From assembly GCF_000247815.1 (NCBI RefSeq), contig NC_021677.1:16012543-16076542 (forward strand): a stretch of 64,000 nucleotides of DNA, given 5' to 3'. Below the pieces are notes generated by a model that was given only the letters and a program-made list of their open reading frames with translations, made no database searches and was not told where the DNA came from. Both the position numbers and the translations under genes were made by a program. The stretch is from Ficedula albicollis. Taxonomy: Eukaryota > Chordata > Aves > Passeriformes > Muscicapidae. Position 1 is the stretch's first letter. Each line of letters begins with the position of its first letter. Of the stretch, positions 26,701 through 41,500 are shown piece by piece.

Positions 26701-28890
26701 TAGCATAAAGATGGCATCCCAATCACACATAGACCTGTACTCTCAGTGAAACACTGGTGTTACTGCATCATGACAAGAAGTTATATTGCTTTAAAGGCAG
26801 CAGTACAGCCCAGAGCAGTATAAATTTTCTGCACAGACTCTCAGATCTTTCCCTGAAAGCAGGGGACAGCAATTACTCCTGAACCAAAACAACCATGCAA
26901 CAGTGGCAGTAAATGATTGGATTTGTTTTTTGGAAAATGCTGCTTTCAAGCCAGGCCAATAAAAGTCATCCAATATCCAAGGCATTTTTGCCCCTCGTTA
27001 AAAACACCAAATTGTCCTTCCAGCTAATTTACTACCATAAAATCCAGTGCATTTAAATTGCTGACTAATTTGCAGAGATCTTACTGGGCCTGTGTCTTAG
27101 GTCTGCTCTGAAGAAGGAAACCAACAAAAGTGTCGGGGAAAGACCAACATGGTCTGCAGCCATCAAGGAAACCCCTCACCAGTACTAGAAGTTTGGCTGT
27201 ATCTCGTCAGCAGCTGATGGAAGTCCATGAAGAAGTAAGTGCCTTCATCAAAGCAACTCCACCCAAGTCATTGATCAGTGGAAGGTGAGGAAACTGCTGT
27301 ACATGCAGAGCTGAGAGCCTCCTTCAAAGAGCAGACACATCATTCCCCAGCTGAGCATTTTATATGCACACCCAGCATGGCAAAGTCCACTATTATAATT
27401 TGATTTCAGTAAAAACAATGGCTTCTGAGGGATATAGATGGGGGCTAAACAAAAAACACTAAACACCCCTGCTGGACTATTAATCATTTTTAGTAATTTT
27501 TAGATGACAGTAACTTTTCTGATCGTGACTTAACACACCCCTTTTGCCAAAAGATGACTAGACAAATGTGTGGCTAGAACCAATTGCTGTCATTCCACTG
27601 CCTTTGGTGCTGACTAACCATCAATACAGGGCAATGCTTTTATGTAGCTGCTCTCGATTTAAACAAAGTGTACAAAATGGGCATACAGAGAAATTTCGGT
27701 GTGGTTTATGGCTATGATGAGGGTGAAGGTAATTGGCACTCCTGATGTTGCTCACTGCTATGCAGATGTGGAAGAGATGAGTCTGGCTGCATCAAGTCTA
27801 GCATATATATGTGCCTGGAAGACAAAGCCAAGAAACAAACAGCCCAGGAGAATCACCTACCAACTTCTGGCCACCAGGGATTCACATGCTCAGCTCACAG
27901 GAGCAGCAATTCCACACTGACACGCCTTGGCAGAGGTGCTCAGAGGGACCACACCTAGCAGTGATGTGATCCCTGCTCGATGTGACCAAGGCCAGGGAAG
28001 GGAACAGAGACTTGGAGCCACTCCCCTGAGCTCACAGAGCCACTGGACTCACAGTCCTGCAGCCAGCTCCAGCCCGCTGCCCACTTGCCCTTGCTGTCAG
28101 TCTGCCAGGGGAGAGTGCAAAGGACAGGTCCACTGCTCACACACATGTGGCTGCTGACACGTGGCTTGGGAGGAGGAAGATAATAACAGATCATCTAAGG
28201 ATAACATAATACTCTATATCAGATCATGCTGAAAGGGGCCCAAGCCAAGTCAGCTTGTTTTTTTCCCCTCTTCAAAGGAATTTCCTCGTGTATGCATGTT
28301 TTATTCTGAAGATGACATTTGTTTGCCTAGAAGAGGAGATTATTCTGCAGACTATTTTCTTTAAAGAAAATAAAATAAGAGTCTTCCAGGTCACTAGAAA
28401 AATGTACAAGTTTTCTTTTAAACGGAGAGACCAAATGCAAGAAAGGCACGCAATAAGCATGAAGTGAAATAACAGAAATAATGGGAATAAATTAATCCTT
28501 TAGATTAACATTGCATTTTCTCAGCCATGTTTAATTCATGTATATCTTAATATCCTGCTTCTCTTCTGCATCTAGGTCTACCTGGCACTGCCAGGGAAGT
28601 TCCTTCCACACTTCCTCTGAACAGAGAAACAAGGGTGAGCAGTTTTCATGGGTTTTATATTTTCAGCCAAAAGCACACCTTCTACTCTTTCACCTCTATT
28701 CCCTGTCCCCATAATCAAGTTACAAACCCATCAGGGACAGACATGTGCATGGGAAAAACAAGGACTAAGAACAGTCTCCCCACAGCACTTTACCAAGGTC
28801 ATTTGGGCTGCATCTTCACAGTTTCTCAGCCTGAAGAGTCCTACTCTATGTTTCACCCCTTTTTGACTGCTAAAGGTTCTTCCAGTAGAC

Positions 28891-28966
28891 ACATCTTCTA
28901 CAAATGGAAATTCACAGACAATATATTTACATCTTCTACAAATGGAAATTCACAGACAATATATTT
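28891..28966. repeat. Perfect 38-bp tandem duplication
   Basis: A 38-base unit beginning 'acatcttctacaaatgg' and ending 'caatatattt' occurs twice in direct succession (28891-28928 and 28929-28966) without a mismatch. It is either a very recent duplication or an assembly duplication. Confidence 0.95.
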
Positions 28967-30375
28967 ACTCTTCTTATCAACTTTTCACCCCTAAACTGTC
29001 GGCTTTTCAAACACAGGACAAAAACAGCTTATCTAGTTTCTCTCCCTCACATCCTTCCAGCACTCGGGCAATTTAATTCTATTCATCATGCTTGTCAACC
29101 ATGTCTGAACTTTGTACAACTTTGCAATTAAGGACTATTTGTGGTCTCACCACATTCTTCCCCTACACCTCAAGAAGTGACACACCTTAGTATCAGAGAC
29201 CATTTCAAGTCACAAATGACCTCTTGAAATTGTCCACTCCCACATCCAATTTGAAGCAGGGCCAGCTAAGAAGAGTTTGTGTTGTCCATTCAGGTTCAGA
29301 ATATCCCCAAGGACATCAATCCCACATCGTCTGTGGGCTCCTACTCTTGTGCTCCACAATCCTCGAAGTGACAGGCATTTTTTTCCTAATAGCTAACAGA
29401 AATTGCTATTTTGGAAATTGTGTCTGCTGCCAACCCTATCACTGTCCATCTCTGAATCAAACAGCCTGGTTTTCCCGGCTCCTTTTGGGTACTTCTAACG
29501 AGTATAATGCTCAAACAGCAATTCCAGTTTCAAATTCGGACATTGACTAGGAAATTAGAGCAGTTCCTTCCACAGCAGCAAAGGAAAGCTGAATGCTAGA
29601 AGGACAATGCAATCAAAGTTAGTGAAGTAACTGGGAGTCTTCCCATCACAGTCAATAAGCTTGGAGTTAAATCCAGGAAGTGGACAGATGGCACAGCAAA
29701 ATAAGGTTTGGAGATGCATTTTCTTAATAGCTTAAGGCAAACTGGTTTTAAAATTTGTCTCTGCATACATGGATTGCATATCAGATCCCTTTTTAATTCA
29801 TGCTGGCAAAAGCAAGAAGTAAAAAAAATTCTCACAAAATTCTCATTTGGTACTCAAAGAATGTTTGGCATAAGTTAGAGAGGATACGGTATAATTTTTC
29901 ATGAGTAATAAATGTTTAAGTCATGCTGGAAACACAAAATTCAATTCAACTTTAATTAGAGAGGCGTCACTAAAGCTCTTATTATGATTTTATAGGCCAC
30001 AGAGGAGATCAGATCAAATTCTCCAGTTACACTGAACAGGGCAGAAAAGGCAGGGAAGAGATCACAGGCAGGACGATTCAGCTCAACCACACTGCTGTTT
30101 GTGTGTTGCTATTAAAACCTACCTGATCCAGAGATGACTCATTTTTAAGGATCCCTAGTACAGGCTGTAATGCTACTGCACATTAGGGCTTCAAAAGTAT
30201 TGTTGCCTGGTCTACACCATGCCATGGACTAAATCTTTGGGAGGAGCTGGGGCGTGTTGAGCAAACTCTGCTAGGCTATTAACCAAGTATGTCCTTTCTG
30301 CAGCAGCATCAGATTTGCCATAGTTTAAAGCTGTTGGTATGTCTCTTTTTTTTTTTTTTTTTTTTTTTTTTCTCT

Positions 30376-31096
<721 letters not shown>

Positions 31097-34000
31097 CTCC
31101 TCAAAATAAAAAGGACAGACCTGCAGAGCAAAACCAAAAGCAATCGAGATGGTCATCCAGTGTGCAGAGCCAGAACCCCAGCAACTGCTGCCAAGGGAAA
31201 GATACAGAGGATTTATCACAATTCACTATCTGGATTGTTTGCTGAGAGTGGGAGATAATATTTCTGTTTAAAAATAAAGAGTTGGGACCACAGGAACAGA
31301 GCTGCAGGTATGACCTCCAGAACTCAGGTGTTAGAGGGAGATATGTTTCCATCACTTTTTTTTTTCTTCTGCCACTTAAGGCAATAATTAATCTCTTAAC
31401 ACTGGCTGAAGACACATGATTTTATGGGAAACACAAATCGAGACACCACAGGTATGAAAGGTGGACAGGATTACTTTTTTATAAAATATTAAATAGTTTC
31501 ATTTTGAAAATATATGCAGCAAAATGGCCATGTAGCCACATCAAGTCCTGCAATAATTTTTGTTCAATTTTTTGCATGTGTTGCAAGAATAGCTGGAGTA
31601 TAGGAAGAAAAAAGAAAAAGAAAGCAGAGAAACTTACACTAAACCATAGAAAACAGCAGAAAAATGATGGTACAGAAAATACACCAGCATGTATAACTGT
31701 GATCCAGTCAGGCCAGATGTGGTAGGAAACCATACCTTGGATAGGTCCCATTAAAAACAGACAGGTTCATGTTGCACAGGCCTATCCTGCAATTCTTGAG
31801 AAATCAAGCAGTGAAATGGGCTCTCCCTGGCTCCTGGGCTCTGACAACGTGTAATAGCACAGATAAAACAAAATAAAGATTGAAGAAGGGAAGACTGGAG
31901 GGAAAAAAAAGAGAAAGATCACACAGTCTTTGCTATTAATGCCTTACAAAACACTATATAAAGAGGTGGAATTGTCCACAGGTATAATCAGGGAATGACA
32001 GATTAAATTCCTTCCCTTCATGGTAAGGGCAGACTCCTTGGAGCAGCAGCAGTACCACAGCCATGGGGTCTAGAGAGCAAGGTGTGGCACGGGATAAAAA
32101 TAACTTATTCTGCATATAGTTCACACCTGCATGCTTATGTCCACTAACTTTGCTTTGAAGAAGCCATACACAAGGAGAAGACACTGAAGAGCATTACCAT
32201 ACCAGGAAGGATGCTTCCTGTCAGTTATTCCTCTTTCTCATCACACACCTTTGCAGTTAGTGTTTGCTCAGTGGCAGAATCCCTACCAAGTATTGACAGC
32301 ATTGTAGACCAGGAAGGTTATTCCCACAAAGATTTACCTTGGAAGAAGCTGGCCCCCATCCTGGAGCTGCCTTGTCCCATTCCACACTCAGAGGGATGTA
32401 TGTGTGTTCAGCACATTTCCTTGGCAAACTAAGATCTGCAAATTTTGCCATCAAAACAGGTACTAAGGCACCAGATGTTATCAAGCACCTGAGCCAGGAA
32501 GAGAACTCAGTGCTTTAATCCATCTCAGCCATCTAGATCCCACTGCAACTTACCACACTCCATGGTGTCTTCCTTCTCCCACCACACAACTGTTTTCCTC
32601 AATTAAATGCTGTGCTCCTACATCCCCTCTCTGTTGCTTAGATGAGTTAGTTAAATTAGTTAAAGCAATGCATCAAAACAGTTAGGCTGCTTGCTCACCT
32701 AATCCAGGAGAGCTGGCTAGTAAAAGAGAACTACTGAAAACTTTGCAGACAGATATGTAAGGAAGATCAGTGTTTCTTACCCAATCTTTCTCCTGGGATC
32801 AGAGTACGGTTGTGAAATAGATCAGAATTCTGTTTTCTTCTTTCCTTTCCTAAGTTTGTGTCTGAGGGCTTAATTTTTATTAGGATGGTGTTGCAAACAA
32901 GCCAGCTAGGGGCTTCAGAAAATGTCTCTATCCCTGATACTTCACAAGCAAGTCCAAACATTCTTCAGATGGTCTTTGGAAATTATCTGAAGCAAAGGGG
33001 CTCTAACTCTGATGTGGACATGGTTAAAAGCTGTAAGAAGCTCCCTGGGCTGGAATGGCACCTACAGGCTTAACGTATTTACATTAATCAAGATTCAATC
33101 AAAGGCTTATTGGCACTCTCAGTCTGTGTGCCTGCATTACAAATAGCAATACAGATTTCTGGGAAGGTTTAGTCAAGGCCTTAGCATAACTTGCAGCTAC
33201 AGTACAAAAATACATAAACCATATAAGGTTACACAGTTCATTAAATGTTAGCAATATGCTTAAAACTAAAACTAAGGCATGCACTTTATATACAATTTTG
33301 ATTGTCTATAATCCATGTCAACACAGCTGTGCTACAGACCTCCTAAGTCACTGTTAGCAAGTCCATCTGCTTCACTGAACTGTGTCTAGTTTTCAAATAA
33401 TGGCAATTTCTTTAACATTTTATGATTCCTGACTGTGAAAACTGCCTCTTGCGTGAGCCCGTGTCAAAATCTGACTAATGTTGCAAACTGTGTGGTGCAA
33501 TGAGATTTTGTTGGCAGTTGGAGAAACATAAAAATGTTAAGACACTTCACAAAATTTCACAAAGGAGTCACTGAATAAATCTTTTAATCTCAAGTAGCAC
33601 GTACTTCATTACATCAGCATTTTTCAAGGAATGTTCCTATTGTCAATGAAAATTAGCTCCAAGAATCTGAAAGCAGGAGGACTTAACAAGGGAAGCAGAA
33701 TCCCAGAGTTATGGCTTGTGTGTCAAGCGTTCTGTAAAAAAACAGACTTCTGAAAAGCTGCTCTTCCGCTTTACAAACAGAGGCCTTTACTACCCAGTAA
33801 GACCAAAGCAGATAATCTTTACTGGAAGATTTTGGACAGCTCTCAGTTAGAGAAATGTCATCATTCCCATCTGTTTTGCTGTGTACTATATCCACGGAAA
33901 CTTCCCATCATTGGTGACAGGACTGGCTCTGGGACCTTAACTCCCAGGCTAGATTCCCTACACGCTCTGTAAGAGCGAGGGAGTGTTTATAATGCTGCTC

Positions 34001-35796
34001 AGCTTTTTTGTATTCTCCTCAACAGTAGTCACTATCCAAATTAATGAGGACATTTAACTATGTGAAAACTTTGAAGAGCTGGTGATAAGTTGTTTCTGCG
34101 TAGAATGAACACAAATATCAGATTCCTAAATCAGAATAATTTTATATAACTTAGTGACTGAAGAGCTGTTTTCTTCCCTCCCCTGACTTCCTTCAAGTAC
34201 CATAATTTGCCTTCAGAATGGTCTGTTGAGTCTAAAATCAAACCTGGTTTTCCCAAGGATGGAGAAAAGCTGTAACAGAACATTGCACAGAAGCAGACTG
34301 TAACCTGCCTTACAGAAAAGTCAGCATTTCACCCTAACAACAAGATCCTTAAATAATTCAGTCACATAAAACAAGAGGCCATGTAGCTGCCACCTCTTAA
34401 AAGTACCCTTTATGTGGCAAACAGAAGAACAAACCTAGCCTATTTTCAGACTCAGCAATGGCCGTGGATGTTTGTTCTGCCTGATCTACAAACCCTAGTC
34501 AGTGCTGGAGGTGTGCTGCCAGACAGTCTGTTGCACATTTACCGTGTGCCTTTCAGACTTCATCTGTTCCTCACACGAAGCCCAGACATTTATACCTTCT
34601 GCAGACATCTCAAATAAAATGAATAATATCTGGCCAGCTCACTGCTGAAATGAGAGAACCAAGAAAAGTGACGTGAGTCAGCAGCTACAGCTATTGCTCA
34701 TATGTGGATATCAAGTCTACACCTGAGCCCAGGGTAATGCACGCATGGAGGGAGGTCTGTCCCTCTGTGCCATGTGCATGGTGGGCTCATCATTATTAAA
34801 AAGCTTTCCCCCTTGCCAGGGACTGATTTGCAGGGCAACAAATTTCTCTCGGTGTGAAGGCCAAGACGGTGCTGCAAGAGCTTCACAGCTTGGCAGGAGG
34901 AACCACAAAGCACAGGGGAACTCTAGGGGAGAGGGTGTTTCCGTCGCCCCTCCACTCTCTCCCCATTTTCTTGCTCTCAGGAGAAAGACTCCATTGCTTC
35001 ACCCTTTCATGCAAAACAACTCGCCCCACCTGGCCCTCTACTTCTCTCCTTGAGAGAAGAGTGGCAGAGCAAAAGCCCTCTTCTCTCCTGCACCCACCTG
35101 ACTCATGACCAGGAGACATCCTGTCCTTAGAGCTGTGCTGTGACCAGCATTGTGCTCAGAGCAGGAGAGCAGAGGTAGCTGCCCACATGCTTCCCTTCTG
35201 GCACAGCCATCAGATGTGCCAACACAGCCCATCACTGCTCAACATCTGCTTCATTGCACCCTAACTTCTTCCCTGAGTGCACACAAAGACAAGCTAGACC
35301 ATTCAAAAGGGATCATCCAGCAAACAAATTACTTAAATGCCCACCTCTCTTGTGCTCCTCTACTTTCTCCACCCTTCTCCCACGGGAATAAATCCACATA
35401 ACCTCCCCTACCCCGACACTTTGGACACCCAAGGCAAACATGTCCTGGGAGATGCCAGCATGACTGGGTGCTGGGAAAACATCAAGCACCCAACTCCGTC
35501 ACAAACCACAGAATCACCTCACCAAAAGGCTCTTGCAGTTCTCAGAAAGGGGACGTACTTGGAGTAACTGGAAAGACCTTGACCTGGATGCAATGGCCCA
35601 GTGGTACTGCTCAGGCTGGGATCAGAGAGAGGCAGAGGCAGCGCTCCAAGAGGACAGCGCTGCGAGCCAAGATACACACTGAGACTTGGGACCTGTTTTA
35701 ATTATTGTTTCATTTCTTTCACTGCTCAGGAACATGTAACAAGCTGAAATGTGTTTGTGCCTGTAAACATTTACTTTCTTTTGGTCTTGTGCAATG

Positions 35797-36744
35797 CTAT
35801 GTCTCATTCTCTTGGATGGTGCCTGGAATGCAGGAATAGCCATAACAGATCAGCTGAATGACTGTCAACTCAACCGTCCATCTCCGACAGTGACCAGCAC
35901 AAGCTGCTTTAAAGGAAGTTGCTAGAAACCCCACATCAGGCAGTTGCAGATTAAGTTGCCTCCAAGGGAAGTTTCTCCTTTCTGCCATGCGATTCGTTTT
36001 TGACTCATGCTCTAAAAAAATCAGGAAAGTCTGCCTGCCCATCCAATAACTACAACTATATTTTTTCCCATGCAAATTCATGCACTCGGGGTGCTTTGCA
36101 CTGGTGTGCCTGCCAGCTCCTTTTGGTGGAGCACGACAGAGGGTGCAGGTTAATCGCGCCCGTGCACAGAGCCACAGACCTTGCCTGGTCAGAGTGTGGG
36201 GCTGCAGCTGCCGCCAGCCTGATGGCTCACAGACCCAGGAATCTGAGTCAGTGTCCACACACTCTCTGCAGATGCACTCTGGCCCTTTGTACTCTGTGAG
36301 CACGAGGCGTTTGGGGATCCTGCCCCTCTTGCTCGCAGGAACAGTTGTTTGTGAAAGGCACAAGAGAAGGGGCATGCACGCCATCAACAACTTGTGATCT
36401 TCCCCAGGCCTTTGGCAGAGAAATGATCTTGCAATTTGGCAAACCTCACCAGAGGCACCAGAGGCCGGCTGGGGCCACAGCAAAGAGTAGCCAGTCTGGG
36501 AGCACCAGCCTCCCCCAGCCCTCCGGCAGGGCTGCCTCGCACTGAAAAGGAAAAGGACCTTTGCCCCTTCTTCTGGGTCCAAGGAGCATCTGCAGCACTG
36601 AAACCAATCAAAGCCAGCTGTGAAAAATGAAGGGGAGAAGGCAGGGAAACGCTGATTATTATGACTAGGAAAAACGCTATTAAAAAAAATAAAGAAAAGG
36701 GAAAAACTGATCCCATATGGGAGGCAAATGAAATAGAAATTCAA
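35797..36744 (-). other. Unexplained 315-codon open reading frame
   Basis: This is the longest open frame in the window that does not depend on poly-G. Its start is taken as the first ATG after an upstream stop. The first 35 residues are strongly hydrophobic and Phe-rich (MNFYFICLPYGISFSLFFIF...). The rest is Cys- and Arg-rich with no repeated motif, zinc-finger spacing or family I know. Several shorter frames overlap it on the other strand, and no promoter or polyadenylation signal is tied to it. A stop-free stretch this long is uncommon by chance in 64 kb, but nothing else supports coding. It could be a chance frame in a GC-rich, stop-poor segment or part of a noncoding transcript. Confidence 0.12.
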
Positions 36745-37308
36745 AACAGGCCATTACACAGTGTCTCTCGTAAGGCTGCCACTCTAGGGGCTGCATTCAC
36801 GTGTGGAGACGCAGTGCCCCGGACCTCTGGGACACCCCTCTGCTCTGCAGCAGGATTAGTGTCACCTTGGAGCATCCTGGGCTGTGACTGGCACAGGACT
36901 GTTGATTAGACAGCCCCTGCAGGCTGACCAAGGAGTTATTCGAGTCCCCTGCAGACACACACCCAGAGTAACCTCAGGTCTAATCATTCCACCAACCCTC
37001 TTCCGCCTCCACCTCATATTCCAGGCAACTTTGCTGTGGCTCCTTGCTCCTTTTGAGATGAGCTCTTCCCCTCCTCCACTCTCACAGGGTCAACCACATG
37101 GCTTTTGTCACTCCTCATTCCACACTTCTTCTTCAGCAGATCATCTCCATCACCCACCCCATCTGCCTACCCAACATGTGCCCTTCAAGCTGTTTCTGTT
37201 CTACAGCAAAGCCCCTGAAGCCAGGCTCTCAGGGGCAAAACATCTTTACCAAAAGGAGGCTTTTGGGGTGCAGCCCAAGCTCAATCCCCTTTTACACTGC
37301 CAGGAGGG

Positions 37309-37360
37309 AGGGAAATGCCCACCCTGTACCAGCCAGGGAAATGCCCACCCTGTACCAGCC
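37309..37360. repeat. Perfect 26-bp tandem duplication
   Basis: The 26-base unit beginning 'agggaaatgcccaccc' occurs twice in direct succession (37309-37334 and 37335-37360) with no mismatch. Confidence 0.95.
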
Positions 37361-37710
37361 ATACTGTGAGGCTCATTCACAATGTTACTGGATCAAAGGG
37401 GCCAAAAGCCTCTCTTTTTCTTCTCAGGTGTTTCTTCCACTGTTCCTGAAGCACAAGGAGATTCAGCACAATGGGGGCTCATTTCTTTCCATCGTGGTGA
37501 CAATCATTCACCCACAGAAGGAAAACTGGGGGACAGCAACATGACATCCCATGTTTCTGGGCTGTGCTCCTCAAAGATAAAAATCTCTCCAGATCTTGAG
37601 GGACAGATGGTTAAAGGGTGCATTGCTCAGTCTGCCCTACTCTTGTGATTCTGTCAAAGACGCAAAATATTTGGTACTTACTTCTTTTTTTTTTTTTTTT
37701 TTTAAGAGGC

Positions 37711-38543
<833 letters not shown>

Positions 38544-38572
38544 CTTTTTTTTTTTTTTTTTTAAGAGGCCCC

Positions 38573-41500
38573 TGCTCATAAGTGAGTCTCAGTGTCTATT
38601 TAAAAGACAAAGTAATTTCTTGCATGGTGTAATGGAGAGAAAACATACAAAAATGTGAACTTCAGAGTTCAAACCACAGAAAGAGAAATTAATCCCTTTA
38701 AGAAAATTCATAGGAAACCCTCCCACTATAAGTCAGTCTCACATTTTTGGAGTCCAGCTCAGATGGAATAAAATCCCCATGTCTGCTAACATGAGCATAG
38801 GATGCACTTCAGCTATTCAGAGGCACAGCTCTACAGACCTCCCCAAGGCTGGCTTCTTTGCCCATCCTATGCCACGGCCTAGGCAACATGGACCTGCCTT
38901 TTGAGAGCCATCTCTCTGGTGTCTGGATCTTGGGGAAAAGCAGGAAGAGAGGGGGCCCTGCAGGCACTCCATTTCTCAGTACTAGAGTGATCCACAACAT
39001 ACCCAGGGCCACAGCCAAATGCATTAGACCACAGCACTCCCAGATCCTACTCCAGAGTCTTCATAATTCCTCTTCTCAAGCCAAGAAAAACAGCAAGCAG
39101 AAAACAAATAACAGTGGGCAAGCAGGAGTATTTGTCCCTTACTACAATGGCCTTAAGCAATCAGAGAGGTAGGGCTGATGAACCTTTAATTACTTGTGCA
39201 ATAATGACCTCTGTTTCCAGCATTCCTTGGCAGGCAGGAAGTGGCTGGAGCAGTCAGGGACCTGTTATGCTCTCTTCTCCACAGGCTTGAAATTGATACG
39301 AAGGCCCCTCACCCAGCTGGTCACAAGTTTCAAGATACACTCCACACAGAGGTTGTTTATAGCTATTAAAAGCAGTGAAAAGAAAATACAATAAAAACAA
39401 AACAGCTCTTTCACTGAGAAGTTATTACTGAACAGCACAGCTCTACAGCTAAGGTGTTCAAAGCTCCTTTGCTACTTTTTTCAAGATAGCTAAAACAGTG
39501 AATTTTTAAAAAAAGCCAATTATGAAACCAGCCTTCAACATCAGTACATCAATATTTTGGGTAGTGTGTCATACTCCACCAAAGAAGAAAAGGAGGGGGC
39601 ACTTTTCACTGAGGACACCTGGATATCAGCCAGAAAGACAAGCAGGGTGCAGAGGAGAGTGATCACCACTAGATAATTTCTGTAACACAAAATGAAGGCA
39701 GAAAGATGTTATGGAATTGACCCAAGCTCAGCCAAACACAATTTGGGAGCTCACTCTCCCGATTCCCAGACCACAGAAATGAGCTTTCTTTTGGGGGCAG
39801 GGGGAAATCACGACGTTCACAAGTGGCAGCTGAAGAATGCAGAAGGGTGCTCTACCTCCCCACAGGGTCCACCACATAACTGGATGTACTGTAGCTGAGA
39901 CAGCTGCCAAGCCTGATGTCTTTCCCAAGCTCCATCTCGGCTGGGATTCTGCAACACAACAGAGGCTGATCCAAAGGTCAGGAAAAGAAACCCTGCAAGA
40001 GGCAGCTCACAGACTGTTTCACTTCCGAAATAAGTTAAGTCTCTTCCCATCCCCATCTCCATCTGCTGGAGTCAGCTCGTGCCTTGACGCACGTGGCACC
40101 GACGACTTCCCAAAACCCTTGTTCTTTTAGTATTACCATTAGCTCTCCGATATCTTGGTTATCCACAGAAACAGTCAGAGTATGTTCTGCATCCAGCAAA
40201 GTTCTTGGCCCTGATATTTTGTGGCAAAGAATTGCACAACACTAATCTAACCCACTGTTGAGTGAAAACATTTAATGTCAGTTTCTATCTTGTCTTTTTT
40301 TGTTTCTCTGACAGGCCCCATTCCCAGGTATCATAAAGTGAGGTGCTTCTGCATAGTCCATCTCTAATTATATTTCTTCTCATTTCTTCCTTTTCTAGAA
40401 TTAATATTTTACAGGCTTTTCACTGTCTTTTCACAATCTTCTCTCTACAATCACAGCTGGCTCCTTCCTTCCCCCTCCTCTTGGAAACAAAGTGGCCAAA
40501 ACAACATGGTATGTCCCAGTATTTAAGGGAACTTTTGCAAGAGGAAGATGTCCTGGGATTGCTGAGCAGCTTTCCCATCAATTAAAACAAGGAACATGGA
40601 GATAAAAGGAGCCAACTCCTCGTGTTGACTGAAACCTCTGCTCTGCGATGCATTAGGGCAATACAGAACTGACTTGGGTCAGAAAACAGCTGTGTTGAAC
40701 ACAAGACTGAGGCTATAGGCAGACCCACCACTCCCTGTCCTCTTTCACCAGTCAAAAAGGATAAGAAAAATTCCAAATGGCAGAACACCACTTAGCTCTA
40801 AACTCTGCTCAAGTGGAATTATCCATTAGCCATTCCCTTGCCCTGCCTCACACTGCAGAACTCTGCCAGCCACATGTCACTGCTTTCACTGCCCAGAACC
40901 TAGAAGAATGCACATGCAAAAAATATCCACAGGGATGTGCCTGTCTGTTGATCTAATGACATTCACCCTGCTTGTGCAGCACCCTTAGTTTCTTTTCTAG
41001 TTGTTTCAGCACTGTAAGGTATGAAGAAGATCCAGCTGGACAAAGCTGCCTCATCCACTGAGATGCGAGCAAGCAAAAGTAACACCAATCTCCACTTTTC
41101 CTCCTCTCTTGGATCTCCAGTCAGGTCACAATCACTATTAAGCCCATCTGGAGAAACTGAAGCATTCAGAAGTTCACTGAGTCATCAAAAGCAACAAAGA
41201 GCAGCAGCAGCAGGCTGCCACACAGCTCTGGAAAAGTCCCCTTCAAAACACTAAATCCCTGGAATGAAGGGCTGCCTTGCTTCATCCACGAGATCATTTT
41301 AATGGCACGTTCATGAATTCATCCCAAACTTCATTCAGAAGAGTCAACAGGGAGGTGATGGGAGAGAGAAGCACCATCTCCAGTTTGAAAGCAACCTACC
41401 AGGAGAGATTCCATGGGGAGCACCACAGTGTTAAGAGCAACTCAGTTTCAACATCAAGTCTTTGGGCATCTTAGGCTTCCTCACACTGACCCTGCACAGA

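Larger units (their letters stand above)
20226..30345. other. Long intergenic stretch without recognised genes
   Basis: Ten kilobases with no recognised exon. Two short tandem duplications (near 23.76 and 28.9 kb) are listed separately. A non-repetitive AT-rich part at 24010-24420, with homeodomain-like words, might be regulatory. All open frames are short. Confidence 0.5.
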
